This document shows positions 51,025-59,671 of a stretch of 64,000 nt of DNA, piece after piece (the stretch's first letter is position 1; each line of letters begins with the position of its first letter). The DNA lies in assembly GCA_024235675.1 (NCBI GenBank), contig JACKLZ010000003.1:496001-560000 (forward strand), read 5' to 3'. Both the position numbers and the translations under genes were made by a program. The notes below the pieces were generated by a model. It saw only the letters and a list, made by a program, of their open reading frames with translations, ran no database searches and was not told the DNA's origin. Source of the DNA: Zoogloeaceae bacterium (GTDB taxonomy: Bacteria; Pseudomonadota; Gammaproteobacteria; Burkholderiales; Rhodocyclaceae).

Positions 51025-52408
51025 GACGATCACGGAAGACCAGTACCACGGTCTTGACGATGATCCACAGATCCATGCTGAGCGACCAGTTGCGCAGGTA
51101 TTCCAGGTCGTATTCGATGCGCTTTTCCATCTTTTCGACGGTTTCGGTTTCGCCGCGGTAGCCGCTCACCTGCGCCCAGCCGGTGATGCCCGGCTTGACC
51201 TTGTGGCGCACCATGTAGCCCTTGATCAGCTTGCGATAGGTCTCGTTGTGCGCGACGGCGTGGGGGCGGGGGCCGACAATGCTCATGCGCCCCTGCAGCA
51301 CGTTGATGAACTGCGGCAGCTCGTCGAGCGAGGTGCGGCGAATGAAGGCGCCAAAAGGCGTGATCCGCTGGTCGTTTTTCGAGGCCTGCTTGACCACCGC
51401 GCCGTCGTCGCAGCTGCTCATCGAGCGGAATTTATAGACCACGATCTCTTTGCCATCGAGGCCGTAGCGTCGTTGCTTGAAGATGACCGGCCCGGGCGAT
51501 GAACGCTTCACACCGATGGCAACGAACAACATCACCGGCGAGATCAGGATCAGGATCAGCGTCGCCAGGATCACGTCCGACATGCGTTTGATCATGCCGC
51601 TGACGCCAATGAAGGGCGTCTCGCACACCGCGACCACGGGCATGCCCCCCACGTGGTCAACCTGCCCCTGAATGAGGTCGGTCACAAAAATGTCGGGTAC
51701 GAAAAACACCGAAGCCGTGGTGTCCTTGATGTTGTCGAGCACTTTCAGGATGCGCGGCTGGCTGGCCATCGGCAGCGCCAGATAGATATGGTCGACATGG
51801 TGGCGCTTCACGAACTCGGCCAGTTGCCCAAGGCCGCCCAGCAAGGGCGCATCGCCAATGCCTTCGAGGCGTTCGCGGGCGCGATCGTCGAAGTAGCCCA
51901 TGAAGCGCACGCCGATAAAGCGGTTCTCGGCAAAGTTCTGTGCCAGCCGCAGGCCGGTCTCGTTGCAGCCGGCGATGATCGCGGTGCGGCTATAGCCTTC
52001 CATCGACAGGATGTTCGGCACCACCCAGCGCGCCAGGCTATGCGTGCCGATCAGGGCGATTGGTGTGGCGAGCAGCCAGGCCTGGATGACTTCTTCAGGG
52101 AATACCGAGATGTATCCGCTCGCCCGGCCAAACACCACCAGAATGGCCGCCACGATCAGCCAGTTGATGACGGTCTTGCGCAGCATGCGGCGAAAGCGTT
52201 CGTGCAAAAACAGCGCGCCGGGAAACGTGAGCGAAAAAACGATCAACGCAACAATGACATAGGGCGCGTCGGGGCGCTCACCATAGGCCAGCGCGACCAG
52301 AAACAAGGTGGCCACGGCGACGGCCGGGTCCAGAAATGTTTCGATCGTACTGGAGAAGGAGATTCCGCTACGATGGCGCTGGCTGGATTTTTCGAGGCTG
52401 GCAAACAT
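51014..52408 (-). CDS. Undecaprenyl-phosphate glucose phosphotransferase (initiating sugar transferase)
   Basis: Polyisoprenyl-phosphate hexose-1-phosphate transferase of 464 residues, WcaJ-like, which starts the polysaccharide repeat unit on undecaprenyl phosphate. Four N-terminal membrane helices (about 25-135), a Rossmann-like CoA_binding_3 domain (about 140-250, IIAGCNETGLRLAQ), another helix (about 275-300), and the catalytic domain with KRSSPGPVIFKQRRYG, RRTSLDELPQ, and MSIVGPRPHAVAHNE. It is divergent from epsL with a shared intergenic region. Confidence 0.93.
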   Translation of the reverse strand: MFASLEKSSQRHRSGISFSSTIETFLDPAVAVATLFLVALAYGERPDAPYVIVALIVFSLTFPGALFLHERFRRMLRKTVINWLIVAAILVVFGRASGYISVFPEEVIQAWLLATPIALIGTHSLARWVVPNILSMEGYSRTAIIAGCNETGLRLAQNFAENRFIGVRFMGYFDDRARERLEGIGDAPLLGGLGQLAEFVKRHHVDHIYLALPMASQPRILKVLDNIKDTTASVFFVPDIFVTDLIQGQVDHVGGMPVVAVCETPFIGVSGMIKRMSDVILATLILILISPVMLFVAIGVKRSSPGPVIFKQRRYGLDGKEIVVYKFRSMSSCDDGAVVKQASKNDQRITPFGAFIRRTSLDELPQFINVLQGRMSIVGPRPHAVAHNETYRKLIKGYMVRHKVKPGITGWAQVSGYRGETETVEKMEKRIEYDLEYLRNWSLSMDLWIIVKTVVLVFRDRHAY

Positions 52409-52440
52409 CGGCTAGAGAGTTTTTGTGCGAGGCAACAAGC

Positions 52441-52453
52441 GCATATCATATGC
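52441..52453. promoter_or_regulatory. Short palindrome in the divergent exopolysaccharide promoter region
   Basis: GCATATCATATGC is a 13-base palindrome with a central C, located 33 bases before the sugar transferase start. It could be a regulator site for the divergent operons; AT content is high nearby. Nothing else clear is seen in 52409-52613. Confidence 0.35.
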
Positions 52454-52613
52454 CTGAAATGTTGCGATCGGCTACACCGTTTCATTGTTTCGACTTGATT
52501 GCGTGGCGTAATCCACACCAGAATGCCGCCTTCCATGGGGGGCTCAGCGCGGCTTGCCGTTTGTCGCTTCAGGACATGTTTTGAATATTCATACGGGTTT
52601 TATTGGGGTCAAT

Positions 52614-53864
52614 GTGACATCTCTAGCCACCGGGACTACTGCAGATCGGCGCTTCCGCCCCGCGTGCAAGGGGCCGCATTCGACTGCGGCCGTGCTCTGC
52701 GCGAGCGCCGTGCTGGGTGCGCTGTGCCTGCCGGCCGGCGCCATGGCGGCCGACGACACCTTCAATCTCACCGTCGGGCAGGTGTTTCAGTTCGACGACA
52801 ACGTCTATCGTGTCGCGCCCGGGCGACGCCCCTTTGGCCAGTCGCCGAGCGACCGCATCAGCATCACCTCGCTACGCGCCGACTTCGACCGCCAATACAG
52901 CCTCCAGCGCGTGCGCGCCTCGGCCGACTTTGCGCACATCGGCTTCGAGCGCTTCGACACGCTCAATTACGACACCCAGGGCGGTGAGTTGCGGTGGGAC
53001 TGGGCGCTCGGCCGCCGCCTCACCGGCCGCCTCAGCTTCGACCAGAGCCAGTCCGCACGCGATCTGGCAGACGTCGGCGGCAGCCGCAGCAGCATTGGCA
53101 CCTCCCGGTCGCTGCAATTCAGTGGCGACTACTGGTGGCATCCCGACTGGTCGATCGGCGCCGGTGTCGAGCGCTTCAGCTCCACCTATAGCGACGTCGC
53201 GTCGCAAACCAGCGACTACGAAGCCTTGCGGCCCGAGTTGCGGCTGACCTACCGCCCGCGCTCGGGCAATCAGATTGCGCTGGTCGGCCGCTTTACCGAT
53301 GGCACCTACCCCAACCGCCAGGCCGGCGTGTTGTCCGACGACGGCTTCAAGCAAACCGATCTGCAGCTGAGCGGTCGCTGGCAGCTCACTGGCCACAGCC
53401 GCCTCAATGGCTACGCCGGTGTCACCCGCAGGCAACATCCCAATCTCACCTACCGCGACTACACCGGCCCGACCGGCCGGCTCACCTACGACTGGACGCC
53501 CACCGGCAAACTCGCCGTCTCCGCCACCATGCGACGCGAAATCGGCGCGCGGGACGACCTCTTCGACAACTTCGTCGTCACCCGTGCCGCGTCCATCACG
53601 CCAAGCTGGGCGGTGTCCGGGCGCGTGCTGATGCAAGGCACGGTCGAGTGGCGCGAGCGAGACTTCCGCGGCGATCCGGGCCTGCTCAGCGGTGGGCAAT
53701 CTCGCGACGACATCACCCGAAGCTACTCCCTCAGTCTCAATTACACCCCCATCGATCCGCTGCGGCTGGCCGTGTCGGTCGGCCGCTACTGTCGGTCGAG
53801 CGACGATCCCAACGCCAACTACACCGCCAACGTGGGCACGGTGTCGGCCCAATATCAGTTCTGA
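52614..53864 (+). CDS. epsL: Outer membrane beta-barrel exopolysaccharide protein EpsL
   Basis: Predicted outer membrane barrel of about 416 residues, matching EpsL of exosortase B loci. A long N-terminal signal region ends near AMAADD (about residue 46), followed by alternating strand patterns with many aromatic and Arg/Asp residues, and a final Phe (AQYQF). The first mature segment FNLTVGQVFQFDDNVYRV is typical of the family. The start is uncertain: GTG at 52614 is used, and an in-frame TTG at 52554 is the alternative. It probably forms or assists the polysaccharide export channel. Confidence 0.8.
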   Translation: MTSLATGTTADRRFRPACKGPHSTAAVLCASAVLGALCLPAGAMAADDTFNLTVGQVFQFDDNVYRVAPGRRPFGQSPSDRISITSLRADFDRQYSLQRVRASADFAHIGFERFDTLNYDTQGGELRWDWALGRRLTGRLSFDQSQSARDLADVGGSRSSIGTSRSLQFSGDYWWHPDWSIGAGVERFSSTYSDVASQTSDYEALRPELRLTYRPRSGNQIALVGRFTDGTYPNRQAGVLSDDGFKQTDLQLSGRWQLTGHSRLNGYAGVTRRQHPNLTYRDYTGPTGRLTYDWTPTGKLAVSATMRREIGARDDLFDNFVVTRAASITPSWAVSGRVLMQGTVEWRERDFRGDPGLLSGGQSRDDITRSYSLSLNYTPIDPLRLAVSVGRYCRSSDDPNANYTANVGTVSAQYQF

Positions 53865-54255
53865 CCACCGGGTTTGGCGGCGTCGGGGCAGGGCCGGTTC
53901 AGTCCGCCGTCATCGTCTTTTGCACAGGCTTCGTCGCAGTGGCATTGCCGCACCGATGCCTTCCCCTGTGTTTGGCGCATTGCAATAGATGTAATGCGTG
54001 AAAAGTGTGACAAATCACGCCAAAGCTGACGAACGGGCAGGTTGTGCGCTTGCAACTGATATGACGTACGTGCATGATGCGCAGTTGCGGCAAGTTGTTC
54101 GGGTGGTCTGAATTTACCCGTTTTGCACATGTCGATGGTTTTTACAAAGACCGACGCCGGGGCGCTGAGTTATCGCCCCTGGCGGCAAGTAAGAATATTG
54201 CAACGTGCTGATGCTTTAATGGTTTTATCGCTTTTGGCGCGAAGACGAACTTCTC

Positions 54256-54270
54256 TGGCATGTTGCGTGC
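54256..54270 (+). promoter_or_regulatory. Candidate sigma-54 promoter of the PEP-CTERM gene
   Basis: TGGCATGTTGCGTGC has GG (54257-54258) and GC (54269-54270) at the required 10-base spacing, and five of the six -24 box bases match TGGCAC. It lies 36 bases before the ATG at 54306. Sigma-54 control of PEP-CTERM genes by the PrsK/PrsR system is known in this group of bacteria. The rest of the 440-base gap from epsL (53865-54305) has a GCGTGA/TCACGC dyad (53996-54020) and no convincing gene. Confidence 0.55.
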
Positions 54271-54305
54271 TTATGTGGTCGTGACGTTTTTTTGGAGAGT
54301 GCAGC

Positions 54306-54842
54306 ATGAAGATCAAGTTTCTGGTTTTGGCAGTGTTCAGTGCCCTGGCGGCCCCCGCAATGGCCGTCAATTCGGTCATCGACCTGTCGTCGGGCTCGGC
54401 CGCAGGTGCGCAAACGCACGTGGGGGTGATGGGTTCCTCGTTTGTTGATCGTTATTTTTTCAGTCTCAGCCAGCCGGTTGTGGGTGGTCTGGGCGCGTCC
54501 GACGTCCAGCTTTCATATATGGTTGGCCCCGCCACGGTGAGTTTCGACATCGGCGGCCTGACCGCCAGCCTGTGGTCTGACCTCGGCACTGTCGGCAGTT
54601 TTGACACTGGCGTCGATTCCATCGTCAGCGCCTTTGGCACGGGTGAGCAAGTCAGTGGCAGCTTCCAGCTCGCCGCCGGCAACTACTTCTTCCAGATCGG
54701 CGGCAACACGATGGGCACCACCGGTGGGGTGTATAGCTGGGCAGCCAGCGTCTCTCCGGTGCCCGAGCCCGAGCAGTATTCCATGCTGCTGGCTGGTCTC
54801 GGCCTGCTGGGCCTGATCGCGCGCCGTCGCGTCGGTCGCTAA
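54306..54842 (+). CDS. PEP-CTERM sorting-domain protein (FxDxF-like)
   Basis: Exported protein of 178 residues with a signal peptide (1-20, ending APAMA), a beta-rich body, and a C-terminal PEP-CTERM signal (VPEPEQYSMLLAGLGLLGL, then IARRRVGR). The segment FVDRYFFSL fits the FxDxF pattern of a PEP-CTERM subfamily. It lies inside the exopolysaccharide locus that encodes exosortase B and is a likely substrate. A sigma-54-type promoter precedes it and a long hairpin follows. Confidence 0.88.
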   Translation: MKIKFLVLAVFSALAAPAMAVNSVIDLSSGSAAGAQTHVGVMGSSFVDRYFFSLSQPVVGGLGASDVQLSYMVGPATVSFDIGGLTASLWSDLGTVGSFDTGVDSIVSAFGTGEQVSGSFQLAAGNYFFQIGGNTMGTTGGVYSWAASVSPVPEPEQYSMLLAGLGLLGLIARRRVGR

Positions 54843-54859
54843 GCAAGTGCAGTAACACA

Positions 54860-54889
54860 GACTCGGGCCCGGCTTGCCGGGCCCGAGTC
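54860..54889 (+). terminator. Strong hairpin after the PEP-CTERM gene
   Basis: A 13-14-bp perfect stem (54860-54873 with 54876-54889), starting GACTCGGGCCCGG, has almost no loop. There is no clear T-run, so termination is likely but not certain. Confidence 0.6.
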
Positions 54890-55078
54890 TCGTCTGGTGC
54901 CAGTAAATGTGCATAAGTTGTTATGCGGATGTTACGGCCCAATGGATTGAAATGTTTTCGTGTAACAATTGCGGCATACATTGATGCACTGCACATCGCG
55001 AATGTCATGCACTCGCGAGCGTCCCTTTTTGTGGCGCGGGCACCCATTTGGTGCGTGCACCTGAACGGAGTTGGACTC

Positions 55079-56089
55079 ATGGCGTTTCAAAAGGTCGGAG
55101 GTCGCGCAGTCGGTGCGGCAGTATTGGTTGTCAGTGCGCTCGTGTTGGCCGGGTGCGGCAAATCGGACGACGCGAAGTCGGCCACCCAGGTCGCCGCGCG
55201 TGTGAATTCGGACGAAATCTCCGTCCATCAGATCAACAACGTGCTGGCCCGCACCCCCAATCTCAAACCCGAGCAGGTCGACATGGCCAGCTCGCGCGTG
55301 CTCGAACGCCTGATCGATCAGGAACTGCTGGTCCAGCGCGCCATCGACAAAAAACTCGACCGCAATCCGCAGGTCATGCAGGCCATCGAATCCTCCCGTC
55401 GCGAAATTCTCTCGCGCAGCTATATGGAGCAGTTCGCCGCCACCGCCGAGCAACCCACCCCCGAGGCCATCAAGGCTTTCTACGACGAAAACCCCGCGCT
55501 CTTCTCCGAGCGCCGTATCTACACCCTGCAAGAGCTCAACATCACCGTCGGGCCCGACAAGGTCGCCGCCCTGCGCGCCGCGGTCGATGCCGCCGGCAAC
55601 CTCAACAACGTCGTCACCTGGCTGCGCGACAACAACCTGCCCTTCCAGGTCGGTGGTGGCGTGCGCGCGGCCGAGCAGTTGCCGCTTGAGGCCCTGCCGC
55701 GATTCGCCGGCATGAAAGACGGGCAGACCGGTCTGGTGCAGACGCCGCAAGGCATGCTGGTGATCTACCTCGCCGCCTCCCGCCCCCAGCCGCTCGATCT
55801 GGCTGCCGCCACCCCGTTCATCGAGCGCTTCTTGCTCAACCGCACCAAGACCGACATGGCGCGCGACGAGCTCAAGCGCCTGCGCGACGTGGCCCAAATC
55901 GAATACATGGGCAAATTCACCGCGCCCACCGCTGCCGCCAAGGCCGAAGCGCCGCAGCCGGCCACGGCGCTGGACGCCGCCGCCACGCCAATGCCCGCCG
56001 CGGTCGACGCCGCGCCGGCTGCTGCGGCCCCCGCTGCCGAGGGCATCAGCACCCAGGCACTCGAAAAAGGCGTGTCGGGCCTCAAGTAA
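55079..56089 (+). CDS. epsD: EpsD family peptidyl-prolyl cis-trans isomerase lipoprotein
   Basis: Protein of 336 residues of the EpsD type, a parvulin-like peptidyl-prolyl isomerase of exosortase B loci. A lipoprotein signal ends in the lipobox LVLAGC (Cys near residue 24). A SurA-like N-terminal helical region (about 35-130) is followed by a rotamase-like segment (about 140-250) and an Ala/Pro-rich tail. The ATG at 55079 has CGGAG eight bases upstream; longer in-frame starts lie in the intergenic region. It begins the epsD-epsE-epsF-epsG-xrtB-epsI run. Confidence 0.88.
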   Translation: MAFQKVGGRAVGAAVLVVSALVLAGCGKSDDAKSATQVAARVNSDEISVHQINNVLARTPNLKPEQVDMASSRVLERLIDQELLVQRAIDKKLDRNPQVMQAIESSRREILSRSYMEQFAATAEQPTPEAIKAFYDENPALFSERRIYTLQELNITVGPDKVAALRAAVDAAGNLNNVVTWLRDNNLPFQVGGGVRAAEQLPLEALPRFAGMKDGQTGLVQTPQGMLVIYLAASRPQPLDLAAATPFIERFLLNRTKTDMARDELKRLRDVAQIEYMGKFTAPTAAAKAEAPQPATALDAAATPMPAAVDAAPAAAAPAAEGISTQALEKGVSGLK

Positions 56090-56113
56090 GGCGCCGACCC
56101 ACAGACACCCACA

Positions 56114-56935
56114 ATGACTCCACAGCCCATGTCCCTACGCCGACTGCTCCAGTCCCTGCTGTGCCTGCTGATGTTTGCGGGCTTTATGTCCAGCGCCCAG
56201 GCCGCCGATGCCGAATACGTGCTCGGCCCCGGCGACATCATCCGCATCACCGTCTTCCAGAACCCCGACCTCACCACCGAAACCCGGGTGTCTGAAAACG
56301 GCGCCATCACTTTCCCGCTGGTGGGCAATGTTGATGTCGGCGGGCTCACCGTACCCGCCGCCGAGTCGCGCATTGCCGAGCAACTGCGCACCGGCGGCTT
56401 CGTGCTGCAGCCGCAAATCGGCATCCTGCCGCTGCAGATTCGTGGCAACCAAGTGGCCGTGCTCGGGCAGGTCAACCGCCCCGGCCGCTACCCGCTCGAA
56501 ACCTTCAACATGCGCCTGTCCGACATGCTCGCCATGGCCGGCGGCATTGCCGCCACCGGCGCCGACGAGCTGGTGCTGATCGGCGTGCGCAAAGGCAAAA
56601 TCGAGCGCACCCACATTGATGTGCCCGAGCTGTTCATGAAGGGCGATCTGGCCAAAGACGTGATCGTCTCCGGCGGCGATGTCATCTACGTGCACCGCGC
56701 GCCCACCTTCTACATCTATGGCGAAGTGAACCGCCCCGGCGCCTTCCGGCTCGAGCGCGGCATGACCGTCATGCAAGGCCTCGCCACCGGCGGCGGCGTC
56801 ACCATCCGCGGCACCATTCGCGGCATGCAGATCCACCGTCGTGGCGAAGACGGCCAGCAACACGTCATCGAACCGCAGCTCGAGCAGCCGCTCGAGCCCA
56901 ACGATGTCATTTTCGTCAAGGAAAGCCTGTTCTAG
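56114..56935 (+). CDS. epsE: Polysaccharide export protein EpsE (Wza-like)
   Basis: Outer membrane polysaccharide export protein of 273 residues. A signal peptide (about 1-30) is followed by a Poly_export domain (YVLGPGDIIRITVFQNPDL) and SLBB domains (VAVLGQVNRPGRYPLE, FYIYGEVNRPGAFRLE). It lacks the lipobox of Wza. It should form the export pore together with the chain-length regulator encoded next. The gap to epsF is 16 bases. Confidence 0.93.
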   Translation: MTPQPMSLRRLLQSLLCLLMFAGFMSSAQAADAEYVLGPGDIIRITVFQNPDLTTETRVSENGAITFPLVGNVDVGGLTVPAAESRIAEQLRTGGFVLQPQIGILPLQIRGNQVAVLGQVNRPGRYPLETFNMRLSDMLAMAGGIAATGADELVLIGVRKGKIERTHIDVPELFMKGDLAKDVIVSGGDVIYVHRAPTFYIYGEVNRPGAFRLERGMTVMQGLATGGGVTIRGTIRGMQIHRRGEDGQQHVIEPQLEQPLEPNDVIFVKESLF

Positions 56936-56951
56936 GCCCGGGGTCGTTGAT

Positions 56952-58325
56952 ATGTCGTTCCAGCAATTTCTGCTCATTCTCCGCGCCCGCCTCTGGCTGG
57001 TGCTCGCCACGCTGGCCGTGGTCGTTGGCACCACGCTCGCTGTCAGCCTGATCCTGCCCAAGCAATACACCGCCGAAGTCGCGTTGGTGGTCGACGCCAA
57101 AAGCGCCGACCCGCTGCTCGGCGGCCTGCTGCCGGCACAGATGATCCCCGGCTACATGGCCACCCAGGTCGACATCATTTCGTCCGACCGCGTCGCCCAG
57201 CGGGTGGTCGGCCTGCTCAAGATGGACCAGTCGCCCGCCGTGCAAGAGCAATGGCGCGAAGCCACCAATGGCGAGGGCAACATCAAGGTCTGGCTGGCTG
57301 CAGCGCTCAAGAAGCAGCTCGACGTCAAACCCTCGCGTGAGAGCAATGTCATCACCATCGGCTATCAGGGCGCCGACCCCGGCTTTGCCGCCGGCGTGGC
57401 CAACACGTTTGCCCAGGCCTATATCGACGTCAGCCTCGAGCTCAAGGTCGAGCCCGCCCGCCAGTACGCCAAATGGTTCGACGGCCAGACCAACAGCCTG
57501 CGCGCCGACCTCGAAGCCGCCCAAAAGAAGCTCTCCGAATACCAGCAAGAGCGCGGCATCATCAACACCGACGAGCGGCTCGACGTCGAAACCGCGCGTC
57601 TGGCCGAGCTCTCGACCCAGCTTTCGATGGCCCAGGCCCAGCGGGTCGATAGCCGCTCGCGTCAAACCCAGGGCGGCAGCGCCGAGAGCCTGCCCGAGGT
57701 GATGCAAAACGGCCTCATCCAGAGCCTCAAGTCCGACCTCTCGCGCCAGGAAGCCACCCGCACGCAAATGGCCGGCCGGCTTGGCAGCAATCACCCCGAG
57801 CTCGCCCGCATCGACGCCGAAATCAGCAGTCTGCGCGATCGCATCGCCACCGAAACCCGCCGCGTGGTCAGCTCGCTTGGTACCACCAACCGGGTCAACG
57901 TCCAGCGCGTCACCGAAGTCGAAGCCGCGCTCGAAGCGCAAAAGCAAAAAATTCTCGACCTCAAGGCCCAGCGCGACCAGATCTCCGTCTTCCAGCGCGA
58001 CGTTGAAAACGCCCAGCGCGCCTACGACCTCGTTACCCAGCGCCTGGCGCAAACCAGCCTCGAGAGCCAGACCCAGCAAACCAACGTGGTTGTTCTGTCG
58101 CCCGCCGTGGCGCCGCTCAAGCCCTCCAGCCCCAAAGTGCTGCTCAACACCGCGCTCGCCGTCTTCCTCGGCCTGCTGCTCGGCGTCGGCGCCGCGCTGC
58201 TGCTCGAGCTCATGGACCAACGCGTGCGCGGCGAAGAAGACCTCACCCTGCTCGACGGCGTACCGCTGCTCGGCACCATCCCCGCCACCGGCAAAAGCGG
58301 CGGCTTCCGCCCCGCCGCCGCATGA
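56952..58325 (+). CDS. epsF: Chain length determinant protein EpsF
   Basis: Wzz/GumC-type inner membrane protein of 457 residues that sets polysaccharide chain length. Two membrane helices flank a periplasmic coiled coil: the first near 10-35 (FLLILRARLWLVLATLAVVV), a long coiled coil at about 180-400, and the second near 400-425, followed by a short cytoplasmic tail. Its kinase partner is encoded separately (epsG), as is usual. The 418-base gap to epsG is filled with palindromic repeats. Confidence 0.92.
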   Translation: MSFQQFLLILRARLWLVLATLAVVVGTTLAVSLILPKQYTAEVALVVDAKSADPLLGGLLPAQMIPGYMATQVDIISSDRVAQRVVGLLKMDQSPAVQEQWREATNGEGNIKVWLAAALKKQLDVKPSRESNVITIGYQGADPGFAAGVANTFAQAYIDVSLELKVEPARQYAKWFDGQTNSLRADLEAAQKKLSEYQQERGIINTDERLDVETARLAELSTQLSMAQAQRVDSRSRQTQGGSAESLPEVMQNGLIQSLKSDLSRQEATRTQMAGRLGSNHPELARIDAEISSLRDRIATETRRVVSSLGTTNRVNVQRVTEVEAALEAQKQKILDLKAQRDQISVFQRDVENAQRAYDLVTQRLAQTSLESQTQQTNVVVLSPAVAPLKPSSPKVLLNTALAVFLGLLLGVGAALLLELMDQRVRGEEDLTLLDGVPLLGTIPATGKSGGFRPAAA

Positions 58326-58347
58326 ACATGCACCCCCCTGCGCCTCT

Positions 58348-58377
58348 CGTAGGGTGGGTGGCTAGCCTCCCACCATC
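58348..58377. repeat. GTAGGGTGGG palindromic repeat in the epsF-epsG gap, copy 1
   Basis: CGTAGGGTGGGTGGCTAGCC with the closing TCCCACC. It keeps an intact GTAG|GGTGGG insertion point of the IS110-family element. Confidence 0.75.
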
Positions 58378-58401
58378 GACAACCGCCAACGCACGTGTCC
58401 T

Positions 58402-58436
58402 CGTAGGGTGGGTCAGGCCGCAGGCCGTAACCCACC
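58402..58436. repeat. GTAGGGTGGG palindromic repeat in the epsF-epsG gap, copy 2 (variant)
   Basis: CGTAGGGTGGGTCAGGCC opens and GGCCGTAACCCACC closes a variant hairpin with a different centre (CAGGCCGCAGGCCGTA). The GTAG|GGTGGG point is again present. Confidence 0.7.
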
Positions 58437-58483
58437 AACAGCGCCTCACCAAGCCCCGCACCGCCCAAGCGCCGCAAAGCTTC

Positions 58484-58693
58484 GCCAACGTCCCAATCAA
58501 CGCCGCCGCGTCGGCCGCCCCGCTGCCCACCATCGCGCACCCCAACAGCCGTGGCCTGGTGGGCAACAAGCTGCCCACCCCACAAAACCGGTCACGCCCC
58601 ATCGCTGCCGGCGCCCGCGCCCCCGTAGGGTGGGTGGCTAGCCACCCACCATCGATGACCGCCAACGCCCCAATCAACACCGCCGCGTCGGCC
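58484..58693. repeat. Direct repeat pair around 58.5-58.7 kb with a third palindromic repeat
   Basis: A 33-base segment beginning GCCAACG at 58484-58516 recurs at 58661-58693 with two mismatches (CCAATCAAC and CCGCCGCGTCGGCC in common). Between them is a third GTAGGGTGGGTGGCTAGCCA hairpin (58624-58650). The region interrupts the epsF-epsG operon but contains no gene; a hypothetical reading frame through it is not convincing. Confidence 0.7.
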
Positions 58694-58743
58694 CCGCACA
58701 ACCAAACATCCGCACTCGCCCCGCACGCCGGAGCCCACTGACC

Positions 58744-59643
58744 ATGACCACACTCCACCGCGTCATCGACACCGCTGCCCACGCGCCCGCCGAGATCCGC
58801 CCCGAAACCGACCGCTCCATTGGCGCGCTCCTCATCGACGCCGGCAAACTCAAGGCCGAAGACGCCGAGCGCGTGCTGCGCCTGCAACGCGAGCAAAACC
58901 TCCGCTTCGGCGACGCCGCCAAGCAGCTCGGCCTCATCACCGACGCCGACATCGAACAAGCCCTGCTGCGCCAGTTTGACTACCCCTACCTCACCGCCGG
59001 GCAAAGCACCGTCCAGGCCAGCGTGGTTGCCGCCTACCAGCCGTTTTCGCCCCAGGTCGAAGCGCTCCGCGCCCTGCGCAGCCAGCTCATGCTGCGCTGG
59101 TTCGACGCCAACACCGCCCAAAAAACGCTCGCCATCACCAGCCCCGGCCGGCACGAAGGCCGCTCCTGGATCACCGCCAACCTCGGCGTCGTCTTCTCGC
59201 AGCTTGGCGAACGCACCCTCATCATCGACGCCGACCTGCGCAACCCGCGCCAGCACCACTTGTTTGGCATCGACAACCGCGCCGGCCTGTCGGCCTTCCT
59301 TTCCGGCCGCGGCGGCCCCGACACCATCCAGCGCGTGCCCGCCCTGCGCGACCTCTCCGTGCTACCCGCCGGCACCGTGCCGCCCAACCCGCAAGAGCTG
59401 CTCGCCCGCCCGGTGTTTGCCCAACTGCTCACCCAGCTCGCCAACGAATACGACGTCATCCTCATCGACACCCCCGCCGGCAGCCTGTTTGCCGACGGCC
59501 AAACCATCGCCGCGCGCGCCAGTGGCGCGCTCGTGGTCGCCCAGCGCAACGCCAGCCGCCTCAGCCTGCTGCGCAGCTATACCAACATGCTCCGCCAGGC
59601 CAGCGCCACCGTCGTCGGCGTCGTGCTCAACGAAAAGCCCTAA
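58744..59643 (+). CDS. epsG: Tyrosine kinase-like chain length protein EpsG
   Basis: BY-kinase-type protein of 299 residues that pairs with EpsF. The N-terminal 90 residues are an extra domain (IGALLIDAGKLKAEDAERVL) like those of type II secretion/GspE N-domains. The P-loop position reads SPGRHEGRSWITANLG (about 131-146), lacking the usual Lys, as is typical of EpsG. Walker A' is TLIIDADLRNPRQHHLFG, and IDTPAGS follows. No Tyr-rich C-terminal tail is present. ATP-dependent kinase activity is therefore uncertain. Confidence 0.9.
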   Translation: MTTLHRVIDTAAHAPAEIRPETDRSIGALLIDAGKLKAEDAERVLRLQREQNLRFGDAAKQLGLITDADIEQALLRQFDYPYLTAGQSTVQASVVAAYQPFSPQVEALRALRSQLMLRWFDANTAQKTLAITSPGRHEGRSWITANLGVVFSQLGERTLIIDADLRNPRQHHLFGIDNRAGLSAFLSGRGGPDTIQRVPALRDLSVLPAGTVPPNPQELLARPVFAQLLTQLANEYDVILIDTPAGSLFADGQTIAARASGALVVAQRNASRLSLLRSYTNMLRQASATVVGVVLNEKP

Positions 59644-59671
59644 GGCGGCATTCAACCCACCGCCTATCACC

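Noticed and set aside
53996..54020. A GCGTGA/TCACGC dyad resembling a CRP site
   Set aside because: The spacing does not fit TGTGA-N6-TCACA and the context gives no support; mentioned only with the intergenic region.
53855..54130. A 91-codon minus-strand frame in the epsL to PEP-CTERM gap
   Set aside because: No ribosome binding site, no recognisable domain or signal peptide, and it overlaps the end of epsL; treated as noncoding.
58322..58741. A 139-codon frame between epsF and epsG
   Set aside because: It runs through palindromic and direct repeats, has a low-complexity translation and no ribosome binding site.
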